This document shows, in pieces, positions 1 through 9,040 of a DNA stretch of 9,810 nucleotides. Source of the DNA: Clostridia bacterium (GTDB lineage Bacteria > Bacillota_A > Clostridia > Oscillospirales > UBA929); NCBI GenBank assembly GCA_026001245.1, contig BNZR01000052.1, positions 1 to 9,810 on the forward strand, read 5' to 3'. The notes beneath the pieces are model-generated. The model was not told the origin of the DNA, searched no databases, and saw only the letters and a list, made by a program, of their open reading frames with translations. The stretch's first letter is position 1; each line of letters starts with the position of its first letter. The translations under genes were made by a program, and so were the position numbers.

Positions 1-114
1 TTTTCTTGGCTAAACCACTCGCGCCGCCTTTCCAAAGACTACGAGGTTAAGACGGCTTCCGAGAAAAATATGCTGGTGATTTCTCATTTGCATATCTTGC
101 TTAAACGTCTATGA
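1..114 (+). CDS. IS5-type transposase, C-terminal end (partial)
   Basis: Frame 1 of the plus strand is open from the first base to a TGA at 112-114 and gives 37 residues that start FSWLNHSRRLSKDYE and end HILLKRL. The W-L-N-x-x-R-R-L-x-K-D-Y-E block, followed about 15 residues later by a leucine-rich end, is the typical C-terminus of IS5/IS4-superfamily DDE transposases; the E of KDYE fits the last acidic residue of the catalytic triad. The rest of the gene lies left of the window. Its base composition is less G+C-rich than the neighbouring operon, consistent with a mobile origin. The identification comes from motif memory over a short stretch, so the family is more certain than the subgroup. 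It may be an intact element or a remnant. Confidence 0.72.
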   Translation, partial: FSWLNHSRRLSKDYEVKTASEKNMLVISHLHILLKRL

Positions 115-125
115 GAACAGGTTCT
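1..125 (+). mobile_element. Right end of an IS5-family insertion sequence (partial)
   Basis: The transposase stop codon is followed at once by GAGAACAGGTTCT (113-125). Read inward from the outside this is AGAACCTGTTCTC, which resembles the terminal inverted repeats of several IS5-family subgroups that begin AGA/GAG-CCTGT. The element boundary is therefore placed at about 125, with any target duplication starting at 126. The left end is outside the window, so the terminal repeat and target duplication cannot be confirmed. Confidence 0.45.
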
Positions 126-190
126 AACTAAGTCGTTGGGCTAGCCGAAACTCCATCGCCCTTTCTACCAATATAATACCATAACCGAAC

Positions 191-2916
<2,726 letters not shown>

Positions 2917-2920
<4 letters not shown>

Positions 2921-4029
2921 ACGGGTTCCCCGTTTATCCACACGCGGCGGGGCTTGCCATCGGTGTTTGTCGGCAAGCCTTGCCACAGCACTATGTCCGC
3001 GTCCAGGCCGGGCTTGATTGCTCCCAATCTGTCCGCAAGCTTTAAGATCGCGGCGGGGTATAGCGTTATTGCTCGCAAGGCCTCGTAGCTGTCCATGCCC
3101 GCCCTTGCGGCCAGCCCCGCCATAAGCGGCAGACTGTCGATGGGCAGCACGGGCGCGTCCGTGCAGATGGCGATTTTCAGTCCCGCGTTGGACAGCGCGG
3201 CGGGGGTTTTGAAGCTTAGGTTGCGAAGCTCCGGCTTTTCGCGTGTGCCGAGCGTGGGGCCTGTGATAACGCTCTCTCTTGTCAAATGCTCGGCGATTAA
3301 ATCGCCCTCTGTGGCGTGGACGAACACCAGCTCGAAGCCGAATTCGTCGGCGATACGCCGGGCGGTAAGCATGTCGCAGGCGCGGTGCGCGTGGGCGTGG
3401 ACGGGGATTTTACCCGCCAGCACCTCTTGCAGAACCTCGGATTTTACATCGGGCTTGTCCTTGCGGACGTAATTTTTTGCTATCAAAAACGCTTCGCGGA
3501 TCAGCGCGGCGGTGCCCATGCGCGTGTAGGGCGCGTCCTTTTGGCATTTGCCGTGCAGGCGCGGGTTCTCGCCGAACGCGATTTTAAGCGCGGCCGGGGC
3601 GCGGACTACCATGTTGTCCACGCGGTTGCCCCGCGTTTTTATAATCGCGGCCTGACCGCCTATCGGGTTGGCACTGCCCGGCAGGGCGCACACGGTGGTA
3701 ATGCCGCCGCGCCGCGCCTGTTCAAATGTCACGTCCAGCGGGTTTATCGCGTCTATAACGCGCATTTGCGGCGTAACGGGGGCGGACCACTCGTTGCAAT
3801 CGTCCGTGTCGTCACTGCGCTGGCTGTCCTCAAACAACCCAAGATGGCAGTGCGCGTCAATGATACCCGGCGTTACTATCGCGCCCTCGGCGTTGATGTC
3901 GGTTGACGCGGCGGCGGGCTGACTGTCCGCGTCCCCCACGCCCGTGATTTTGCCGTTTTCAAAGCTTAGCCAGCCGTTATGGATAATCCCCTCGGACATG
4001 GTGTAAACATGGGCGTTATAAATCAACAT
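2917..4029 (-). CDS. Imidazolonepropionase-like amidohydrolase
   Basis: 370-residue metal-dependent hydrolase of the amidohydrolase superfamily (TIM barrel with a small beta-sandwich formed by both termini). The metal-binding H60-x-H62 (DAHCH) comes after the family lead-in GAIVTPGIID. Further likely metal or catalytic residues are in HAHAH (211-215), H238 in FVHATEG and D291 in CTDAP. The ending, with ALRAITLYPAAIL then DRLGAIKPGLDADIVLW, is the usual C-terminal return to the beta-sandwich. No signal peptide is seen, so it is cytoplasmic. The ATG abuts the thrS stop codon with no gap, and a GGAG in the end of thrS serves as ribosome binding site. The substrate cannot be read from the sequence: relatives include imidazolonepropionase and cyclic-amide or peptide hydrolases, and no histidine-degradation genes are adjacent. 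Confidence 0.85.
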
Positions 4030-5748
4030 CTAGTCCATCTCCAATTCGTTGGTTTTGCGCTTGATAACCGCAAGCAGACTTTCAATGTCCGTAGAACCCA
4101 AATCCCCGGCCTTGCGATGGCGTACCGCAACGGTGCCGCTCTCGGACTCTTTGTCGCCGATAACAAGCATGTAGGGTATCTTGGCGTTCTGCGCTTCGCG
4201 GATTTTATAGCCGATTTTTTCGTTGCGCAGGTCGTTTTCAACGCGCAGTCCCGCCGCTTTAAGCTGTTCGTAGACCTCGGTTGCGCGATCATGGTGACGG
4301 TCGGCCAGCGGCAGGACCACCGCCTGCACAGGCGCCAGCCACAGCGGGAACGCGCCCGCCGTATGCTCGGTTAGTATCGCGATAAAACGCTCGATCGAGC
4401 CGAACACCACGCGGTGTATCATAACGGGGCGGTGCCGCTCGCCGTCCGCGCCTACGTATTCCAGCTCGAAACGCTCCGGCATTTGAAAATCCAGCTGAAT
4501 CGTGCCGCACTGCCATGTGCGCCCCAGTGAATCGCGAAGATGGAAGTCGATTTTGGGGCCGTAGAACGCGCCGTCGCCCTCGTTGATTGTAAAGTCCTTG
4601 CCGTAGCGTTTAAGCGCGGCGGCCAGCGCGGCTTCGGCGCGATCCCAATCTTCGGCGCGCCCCATAAAGTCGGCGGGGCGAGTGGATAGCTCCACGGTGT
4701 AATCAAAGCCGAACGCGGCGTAAAACTCGTCCACCAGTTTGATAACGCCTAAAATCTCGTCCTCGATTTGGTCGGGGGTCATGAAGATGTGCGCGTCGTC
4801 CTGCGTGAAGCAACGGGCGCGCATAAGGCCGTGCAATGTCCCCGACAGCTCGTGCCGATGAACCAGCCCAAGCTCGGCCACGCGCTCCGGCAAATCGCGG
4901 TAGGAGTGCATTTTATGCTGATACACCAGCATACTGCCGGGGCAGTTCATGGGCTTGATTGCGTAGTCGCCATCGTCGATTTTGGTGAAGTACATGTTGC
5001 TTTGATAGTGATCCCAATGGCCGGAGCGGTGCCACAGCGCCTCGCTTAGGATAATCGGGCTTTTAATCTCCTTATAGCCCGCCTTTTCGTGCCGCTGGTG
5101 CCAAAAGCCCTCTAACAAATTGCGCAAAACCATGCCACGCGGCAGGAAGAACGGGAAGCCCGGCCCCTCGTCATAGATGTCGAACAGCTCAAGCTCGCGC
5201 CCCAGCTTGCGGTGGTCGCGCTTTTTGGCTTCTTCCAGGGCTGTTAGATGGGCGGCCAGCTCGTCCTTGGTTTCAAAGGCCGTGCCGTAGATACGGGTAA
5301 GCATTTTATTCTTGCTGTCGCCGTGCCAGTACGCGCCGGTGACGGACAACAGCTTAAACGCCTTGACGCGCCCCGTGTGGTCAATGTGGGGGCCGGCGCA
5401 TAGGTCGGTAAATTCGCCCTGCTTGTAAAACGAGATCACCGCATCGTCGGGCAGGGCGGCGATAGTCTCGGTTTTGTAGGGCTGGTTTTCCATCAGGCGC
5501 AGGGCTTCCTGGCGTGTCGTCTCGAACCGCTCGATACGGTACCGCTCTTTGATGATTTTTTTCATCTCGGCGGTAAGCGCGGCAAGCTCCGTCTCGCCCA
5601 CAGACAGGCCGCCGAAGTCGAAATCATAGTAAAAGCCGCTGTCGATCGCGGGGCCGATGGCGGGCTTCGCGTCGGGGTACAGGCGCAACACGGCCTGCGC
5701 CAAAATATGCGACGCGGAATGCCGCAGGGTACGCAATTCTTCGTTCAT
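4030..5748 (-). CDS. thrS: Threonyl-tRNA synthetase lacking the TGS domain
   Basis: 572-residue class II synthetase that charges tRNA-Thr. The editing domain comes first: H10-x-x-x-H14 (HSASH) and C117-x-x-x-H121 (CAGPH) form the deacylation site. The catalytic core follows, with probable zinc ligands C269 (NCPGS), H320 (QDDAH) and H445 (MIHR), motif 2 around VHRHELSG, and motif 3 as GSIERF at about 450-455. An anticodon-binding domain fills about 463-572. Compared with the usual 635-645 residues, about 65 residues are missing at the N-terminus, which is the length of the TGS domain. The ATG at 5748 is preceded by AGGAGT (5758-5763) with 9-base spacing and lies just downstream of a clear promoter, so this is the true start. 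The leader is too short for a T-box. First gene of the five-gene leftward operon. Confidence 0.96.
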   Translation of the reverse strand: MNEELRTLRHSASHILAQAVLRLYPDAKPAIGPAIDSGFYYDFDFGGLSVGETELAALTAEMKKIIKERYRIERFETTRQEALRLMENQPYKTETIAALPDDAVISFYKQGEFTDLCAGPHIDHTGRVKAFKLLSVTGAYWHGDSKNKMLTRIYGTAFETKDELAAHLTALEEAKKRDHRKLGRELELFDIYDEGPGFPFFLPRGMVLRNLLEGFWHQRHEKAGYKEIKSPIILSEALWHRSGHWDHYQSNMYFTKIDDGDYAIKPMNCPGSMLVYQHKMHSYRDLPERVAELGLVHRHELSGTLHGLMRARCFTQDDAHIFMTPDQIEDEILGVIKLVDEFYAAFGFDYTVELSTRPADFMGRAEDWDRAEAALAAALKRYGKDFTINEGDGAFYGPKIDFHLRDSLGRTWQCGTIQLDFQMPERFELEYVGADGERHRPVMIHRVVFGSIERFIAILTEHTAGAFPLWLAPVQAVVLPLADRHHDRATEVYEQLKAAGLRVENDLRNEKIGYKIREAQNAKIPYMLVIGDKESESGTVAVRHRKAGDLGSTDIESLLAVIKRKTNELEMD

Positions 5749-5776
5749 AAGTCAATCACTCCTATATTTAAACTCC

Positions 5777-5805
5777 ATTGTAGCACAATTTCGTTGACAC
5801 GTCAA
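5777..5805 (-). promoter_or_regulatory. Promoter of the thrS operon
   Basis: On the minus strand TTGACG (5805-5800) is separated by exactly 17 bases from TACAAT (5782-5777), with an extended -10 TGC directly before it. The ATG lies 28 bases downstream of the -10 box. This is a near-consensus housekeeping sigma promoter. Its -35 box touches the -35 box of the opposing promoter. Confidence 0.85.
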
Positions 5806-5822
5806 GCCGTTTGTGATAGACT
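5794..5822 (+). promoter_or_regulatory. Promoter of the rRNA methyltransferase gene
   Basis: TTGACA (5794-5799), a 17-base spacer and TAGACT (5817-5822), with extended -10 TGA at 5814-5816. The start codon is 25 bases downstream of the -10 box, which leaves room for a short leader and the AAGAAGG ribosome binding site (5834-5840). Confidence 0.82.
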
Positions 5823-5847
5823 GAACACAGAGAAAGAAGGTAATTTT

Positions 5848-6942
5848 ATGACTTTTTGTGTGCCGTGCCTGTTTGGGCTTGAGGGACTTGTGGCCGACGA
5901 GTTGCGGCGTATGGACGTTCCTGTGGCCGCCCAAAACGGGCGTGTGCTGTTTGAGGGTACCTTCGCCGATATGGCCGCCGCGAACCTGCGTCTGCGCACC
6001 GGTGAGCGCGTGCTGTTGCAAGTGGGGACATTCGCGGCGGAGAGCTTTGACGCGCTGTTCGAGGGCGTAAAGGCTCTGCCTTGGGAGGATTATCTGGGCG
6101 CGGACGCGGAGTTCCCCGTCAAGGGTCACGCCTTGGAGTCCAAGCTTGTCAGCATACCCGACTGCCAAAAGATTATCAAAAAAGCCGTGGTCGAACGGCT
6201 GAAGACGCGCTATAAAACCGAGTGGTTCAAGGAAAACGGCGCACGATACAGAATCCAATTCTCAATCCACAAAAATACCGCCGCGCTGTACCTTGACACC
6301 TCCGGGGCGGGGCTTCACAAGCGCGGCTACAGACCGCGAGCCGGTATCGCGCCCCTGCGCGAGACGCTTGCCGCCGCGATGGTTACCCTGTCAAAATACC
6401 GCGGGCGCGGGATTTTAGCCGACCCGTATTGCGGCTCCGGCACGATTTGTATCGAGGCCGCGCTTATAGCGAAAAACCGCGCACCGGGCTTGACCCGCGC
6501 CTTTGACGCGGAGCATTGGGGCTGTGTCCCCGCCGGGACTTGGGACGCGGCGCGGGCTTTGGCTCGCGCCAAAGAGGTTGCGGGCGAGTATCAGATATGG
6601 GGCGGCGACCGCGACCCCGCCTGCGTGGAGCTTGCAAAGGCAAACGCGGCGCGGGCGGGCGTTTCGGATTGCGTAAGCTTCGGGATAGCGGACGCCAGGT
6701 TGTTCAAGCCGCTTGAAAACACGATAATCGTGACCAACCCGCCCTACGGCGAACGGCTGGACGACGCGAAGTCCGCCGAGACGGGCTACCGCGCTTTCGG
6801 CAAAAGCGTTCCAATCGAAACGCCGCTGTATATTCTGTCGCCCCACCCGGAATTTGAATTGCATTTCGGGCGCAAGGCCATGAAAAAACGTAAATTGTAC
6901 AACGGCATGATACAGTGCAATTTGTTCATGTGGAAATTGTAG
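5848..6942 (+). CDS. rlmL: THUMP-domain class I SAM-dependent rRNA methyltransferase (RlmL/YpsC type)
   Basis: 364-residue protein expected to methylate guanine in 23S rRNA (N2 methylation, as for the RlmL half of E. coli RlmKL and Bacillus YpsC). A ferredoxin-like plus THUMP region covers roughly residues 1-155. The Rossmann methyltransferase follows, with the SAM-binding motif DPYCGSGT at 192-199, an acidic ribose-binding region near GGDRDP (252-257) and the catalytic NPPYGERL at 297-304. The start is ATG at 5848, preceded by AAGAAGG and the promoter above. An in-frame ATG at 5707 would add 47 residues running through the divergent promoter and into antisense thrS, and is rejected. The length is close to YpsC (about 385). 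The exact target base is inferred from family membership, so the gene symbol is by homology only. Confidence 0.88.
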   Translation: MTFCVPCLFGLEGLVADELRRMDVPVAAQNGRVLFEGTFADMAAANLRLRTGERVLLQVGTFAAESFDALFEGVKALPWEDYLGADAEFPVKGHALESKLVSIPDCQKIIKKAVVERLKTRYKTEWFKENGARYRIQFSIHKNTAALYLDTSGAGLHKRGYRPRAGIAPLRETLAAAMVTLSKYRGRGILADPYCGSGTICIEAALIAKNRAPGLTRAFDAEHWGCVPAGTWDAARALARAKEVAGEYQIWGGDRDPACVELAKANAARAGVSDCVSFGIADARLFKPLENTIIVTNPPYGERLDDAKSAETGYRAFGKSVPIETPLYILSPHPEFELHFGRKAMKKRKLYNGMIQCNLFMWKL

Positions 6943-6965
6943 GGGCGATTATTAATCGCCCCTAC
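6939..6965. repeat. Perfect 12-bp-arm inverted repeat, possible interspersed repeat or terminator
   Basis: GTAGGGGCGATT (6939-6950), a 3-base ATT loop, then AATCGCCCCTAC (6954-6965). The arms are perfectly complementary and include the TAG stop codon of the methyltransferase gene (6940-6942). It lies between convergent genes. No run of T follows on the plus strand, so it is not a classical intrinsic terminator; G+C-rich palindromes starting GTAGGGGCG are, from memory, a frequent interspersed repeat in Clostridia and relatives. It may still block RNA polymerase or protect 3' ends. Confidence 0.7.
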
Positions 6966-6974
6966 GGAGTTGGT

Positions 6975-7187
6975 TTAGCGCACGGCCAAGAAATTGTTCA
7001 CGCGGCTTCGCAGCTTGCCTGCGTACAGCCGCAGGTCGCCCGTGTCGGGGGCGGCGTTGCCCCGCGCCGCGGCGAAATGCTCGATGCCCGCAAATATGTC
7101 GTCAAGCAGCTTGTTTTTGTACTGCCTATCCAGTTCAAGCATGTCCTCCATGCTCATAGCCCCGATAGGCAGCTTTTCGTCACCCAC
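6975..7187 (-). CDS. Small cytoplasmic protein of unknown function
   Basis: 70-residue ORF with a GTG start whose codon overlaps the end of the upstream secreted-protein gene by 8 bases. GGAG lies 7 bases before the GTG, inside that gene's last codons, which supports this start; a shorter version could start at an internal ATG (M11 or M13). The protein has no cysteine, no signal peptide and no membrane segment. It contains predicted charged amphipathic helices (about residues 13-42 and 52-68), with a glycine/alanine/proline-rich link around ARGNAAPDTGD. I do not recognise a family. The overlap suggests it is produced together with the secreted protein, perhaps as a partner or regulator, but nothing in the sequence demonstrates a role. 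Confidence 0.6.
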   Translation of the reverse strand: MGDEKLPIGAMSMEDMLELDRQYKNKLLDDIFAGIEHFAAARGNAAPDTGDLRLYAGKLRSRVNNFLAVR

Positions 7188-7581
7188 AGTAGATCTCCGC
7201 CGTAGTCTTCACCAAGGTTTCGGTCGAAGTGTTACTGGCGCGTGAACACTTGGAGATAAGTGCCACGTAGTAATAGTTGCCGGGAGTCAGCGTGTAAGTT
7301 TTGCTCATTATCAGCGTGAGAGAACTGGTCGTTGTTGATGTCCAGCTTGCTACCTCGCTGTACGTACCGTTGCTGTTTTTGCGCTTGATTGTCAGTATAC
7401 CCTCGATTTTCGTGATTCCAGACTGCCCCACAATCATTGCCGTGCAAGTGGCCGTCGTCCCCGAAATGACTAGACCGGTGGTAGCACTTACAGTGTTTGT
7501 GTATGCTAGGGCATTGGGCGGCGTGACGAAGATGACTAGGAACGTGAGACACAGGGCGAACGCGATGATTTGCTTTTTCAT
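7180..7581 (-). CDS. Small secreted protein with signal peptide
   Basis: 133-residue exported protein. Residues 1-26 form a classical signal peptide: KK at the N-terminus, a hydrophobic core at about 5-20, and ALA just before the predicted cut between A26 and Y27. The mature part of about 107 residues is rich in Thr and Ser and strongly beta-predicted, with alternating patterns such as SSLTLIMSKTYTLTPGNYYYVAL that resemble an Ig-like or beta-sandwich fold. It has three cysteines (in ATCTAM, SKCSR and the C-terminal YCG). Small secreted proteins of this type occur in gut Firmicutes, but I cannot name a characterised one. ATG at 7581 follows AGGAGG (7589-7594) with 7-base spacing. Preceded by a hairpin with a T run, and followed by an overlapping 70-residue ORF. 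Confidence 0.8.
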   Translation of the reverse strand: MKKQIIAFALCLTFLVIFVTPPNALAYTNTVSATTGLVISGTTATCTAMIVGQSGITKIEGILTIKRKNSNGTYSEVASWTSTTTSSLTLIMSKTYTLTPGNYYYVALISKCSRASNTSTETLVKTTAEIYCG

Positions 7582-7594
7582 TGGGATTCCTCCT

Positions 7595-7632
7595 AAAAAA
7601 TATAGTCGTAAGAAATACTCTTACAACTATAT
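7595..7632 (-). terminator. Leader hairpin with T run (terminator or attenuator)
   Basis: The minus strand can fold into a 14-bp stem (7632-7619 with 7613-7600) with one U-G wobble and a 5-base loop, followed immediately by six T (7600-7595) and then the AGGAGG of the secreted-protein gene. This is terminator architecture placed directly in front of a ribosome binding site. It could end the sigma/anti-sigma transcript, attenuate the secreted-protein gene, or act as a palindromic operator. The stem is A+T-rich, so its strength as a terminator is uncertain. Confidence 0.5.
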
Positions 7633-7658
7633 ATCAATCGAGAAGCCCGTTTTCGGAC

Positions 7659-7687
7659 AAGTTTTTGAAAAATATTTTTAAAAACTT
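7659..7687. repeat. A+T-rich near-palindrome
   Basis: A 29-bp stretch reads almost the same on both strands: AAGTTTTT (7659-7666) and AAAAACTT (7680-7687) flank the palindrome AAAAATATTTTT (7668-7679), with one unpaired G. It directly follows the anti-sigma stop codon on the minus strand and may help to end that transcript or bend the DNA near a promoter for the secreted-protein gene. Confidence 0.5.
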
Positions 7688-7689
7688 TT

Positions 7690-8385
7690 TTAGCGTGCGG
7701 ATTCGGCCATTTTTAACAGCTCAGCAACAGGCGTCTCCGGGTTTATCGCGACTATTCTGTAGAAGTACACTTCGTCGTCCCAGAACACACCCACGTACTT
7801 GTCTACCGCGCTCCCGTCAATCACGGTATAAGGACCGACAGCGGAGACCGCGCAGTTTTCAGTGTCCGTAGTACTTGCTAAAACTCCGATATGGCTTGTT
7901 GCGAAAAAGAAAATCTGGTCGCCATTGCCGTTTTCGTAGACTAGCGAAGTCAAGCTTGGATCCCTCAAGGTCGCTTCTGTTTCGATTTCCTTATAGCCCT
8001 CCGGCAGATATGTGATGTTTAGCGGGATTAGGATAGCGTCCATGGTTTTTGGGTTGTTGTAGGAAATATCCACATGGCCGTCTTGGAAGCTTTGGTTGGC
8101 ATCTTTCATGGTTTCCCGTTCCCCGGCGCTGCCCACTACGAACGTTAAGCCAAAGACGGCGACCACTACGAAAACGGCGGCTACGCGGGAAAGCGCTTTT
8201 ACCGAGCTGTTAAAACGCGCCCTGCGCCTGTCACGGCGCATAAGCCTGCGCATTTTTACCTCGAATTCAGGCGAAAACACATGCTCGGGTTCGCTCGGCA
8301 CAAAGTCCGCCTGTTCCCGCGCCACCTCGCGGCAGGCCGTCTCAAGCATAGCGTCAAACAGTCGTTCCTTTAGCTCCGCGTTCAT
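7690..8385 (-). CDS. Membrane anti-sigma factor with DUF4367-like external domain
   Basis: 231-residue single-pass membrane protein. Residues 1-66 are cytoplasmic, highly charged (RRLMRRDRRRARF at about 46-58) and expected to hold the sigma factor. Residues 67-85 form one transmembrane helix (RVAAVFVVVAVFGLTFVVG). Residues 86-231 are outside the membrane and include ITYLPEGYKEIE, a signature of the DUF4367 domain found in many Firmicutes anti-sigma-like proteins. The zinc-binding HxxxCxxC motif of ZAS anti-sigma factors is absent. The ATG overlaps the sigma-factor stop as ATGA, and GGAGGAG within the end of that gene is its ribosome binding site, so the two proteins are produced together. The signal sensed is unknown. 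Confidence 0.8.
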   Translation of the reverse strand: MNAELKERLFDAMLETACREVAREQADFVPSEPEHVFSPEFEVKMRRLMRRDRRRARFNSSVKALSRVAAVFVVVAVFGLTFVVGSAGERETMKDANQSFQDGHVDISYNNPKTMDAILIPLNITYLPEGYKEIETEATLRDPSLTSLVYENGNGDQIFFFATSHIGVLASTTDTENCAVSAVGPYTVIDGSAVDKYVGVFWDDEVYFYRIVAINPETPVAELLKMAESAR

Positions 8386-8960
8386 AGTATCTCCTCCCTT
8401 TCCATTCGCGTTTTCAGCATTTGCTTGGCTCGCTGGAAACGTTTCTGCGCGGTTCCCTCGGTTATCCCAAGGTACCGGGCCATGTCCCTTGCGGAAAAGT
8501 TATGCTCGTACTTAAGCAGTAGTACGGACGAGTATTTTTCGTCCAAGCTGCGTATCAGGTCAACAAGGCGGCGGTATGTATCGTCGTTGACGACCGAGTC
8601 TTCGACAGACCCCTTGGTGTCGGGCGTATTATGCTCCAGCGTGTCGTCGCAAAACATGATTTTCTCGCGTTTGGCAAGGTTTATGGCCTTGCGCTTGACT
8701 ATTATATTCAGCAAGCCCCGCGTGTCGTAATCAAAGTCTTGAGGAAAGCTTTCCGTTTGCTCCAGCATGGCGACAAACGCGTCATGGACTATATTTTCGG
8801 ACATCGCGTCGTTTTTTAAAATATTATTGGCTATATGAAACATCGTGTTGCGGTGCGCCTGGTAGATTTGCTCCAGCAAGCAACGTTCGCGCTCGCGCTT
8901 CGGCGCGAGCCTAGAAAAGTCAAGCACACCGCCCGGATTATTCGGGTATGTAAGCTCCAA
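8382..8960 (-). CDS. ECF RNA polymerase sigma factor
   Basis: 192-residue sigma-70-family ECF factor. Region 2 lies at about residues 30-97 (IYQAHRNTMFHIANNIL, then a -10-binding helix around DYDTRGLLNIIVKRKAINL). After an acidic linker (about 105-127), region 4 covers about 130-185, with the helix-turn-helix in FSARDMARYLGITEGTAQKRF that reads the -35 element. The only start that keeps the whole of region 2 with a good upstream site is TTG at 8960, preceded by GGGGGG at 6-base spacing; a GTG at residue 12 is possible, while the first ATG (residue 40) would cut region 2. No sigma-1 or sigma-3 domain is present. It is co-translated with the anti-sigma gene, which probably holds it inactive at the membrane. 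Confidence 0.88.
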   Translation of the reverse strand: MELTYPNNPGGVLDFSRLAPKRERERCLLEQIYQAHRNTMFHIANNILKNDAMSENIVHDAFVAMLEQTESFPQDFDYDTRGLLNIIVKRKAINLAKREKIMFCDDTLEHNTPDTKGSVEDSVVNDDTYRRLVDLIRSLDEKYSSVLLLKYEHNFSARDMARYLGITEGTAQKRFQRAKQMLKTRMEREEIL

Positions 8961-8972
8961 GTTTGTCCCCCC

Positions 8973-8990
8973 AGTGTTATCCGAGTGTTA
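8973..8990. repeat. Direct repeat AGTGTTA x2 before the sigma gene
   Basis: AGTGTTA occurs at 8973-8979 and again at 8984-8990, 11 bp apart start to start, about one helical turn. It lies just upstream of the sigma ribosome binding site, where an operator or autoregulated promoter would be expected. No convincing housekeeping promoter is visible in 8961-9011. Confidence 0.4.
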
Positions 8991-9010
8991 GAATTCAAGT
9001 CCGTCGCGGG

Positions 9011-9040
9011 AAAACCTTAGCACCGTACAGTTCTAAGGTT
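9011..9040 (-). terminator. Intrinsic terminator of ssrA
   Basis: On the minus strand AACCTTAG (9040-9033) pairs with CTAAGGTT (9020-9013), with two further inner pairs after one mismatch, followed by TTTT (9014-9011). The first base of the stem is the last A of the tmRNA CCA end, so termination occurs immediately after the gene. Confidence 0.75.

Noticed and set aside
172..177. TATAAT box downstream of rmd as a promoter
   Set aside because: No acceptable -35 box at the right spacing, and it would drive transcription only antisense into rmd.
3316..3906. 196-codon plus-strand ORF opposite the amidohydrolase
   Set aside because: Composition (many H, R, V, Y) and position are those of an antisense frame; the minus-strand gene has clear catalytic motifs.
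5749..5847. T-box leader for thrS
   Set aside because: The divergent gap is only 99 bp and the promoter leaves a leader of about 20 bases, far too short for a T-box.
5752..6258. 168-codon minus-strand ORF opposite the methyltransferase
   Set aside because: It would run through the divergent promoter region and is antisense to a gene with intact SAM and NPPY motifs.
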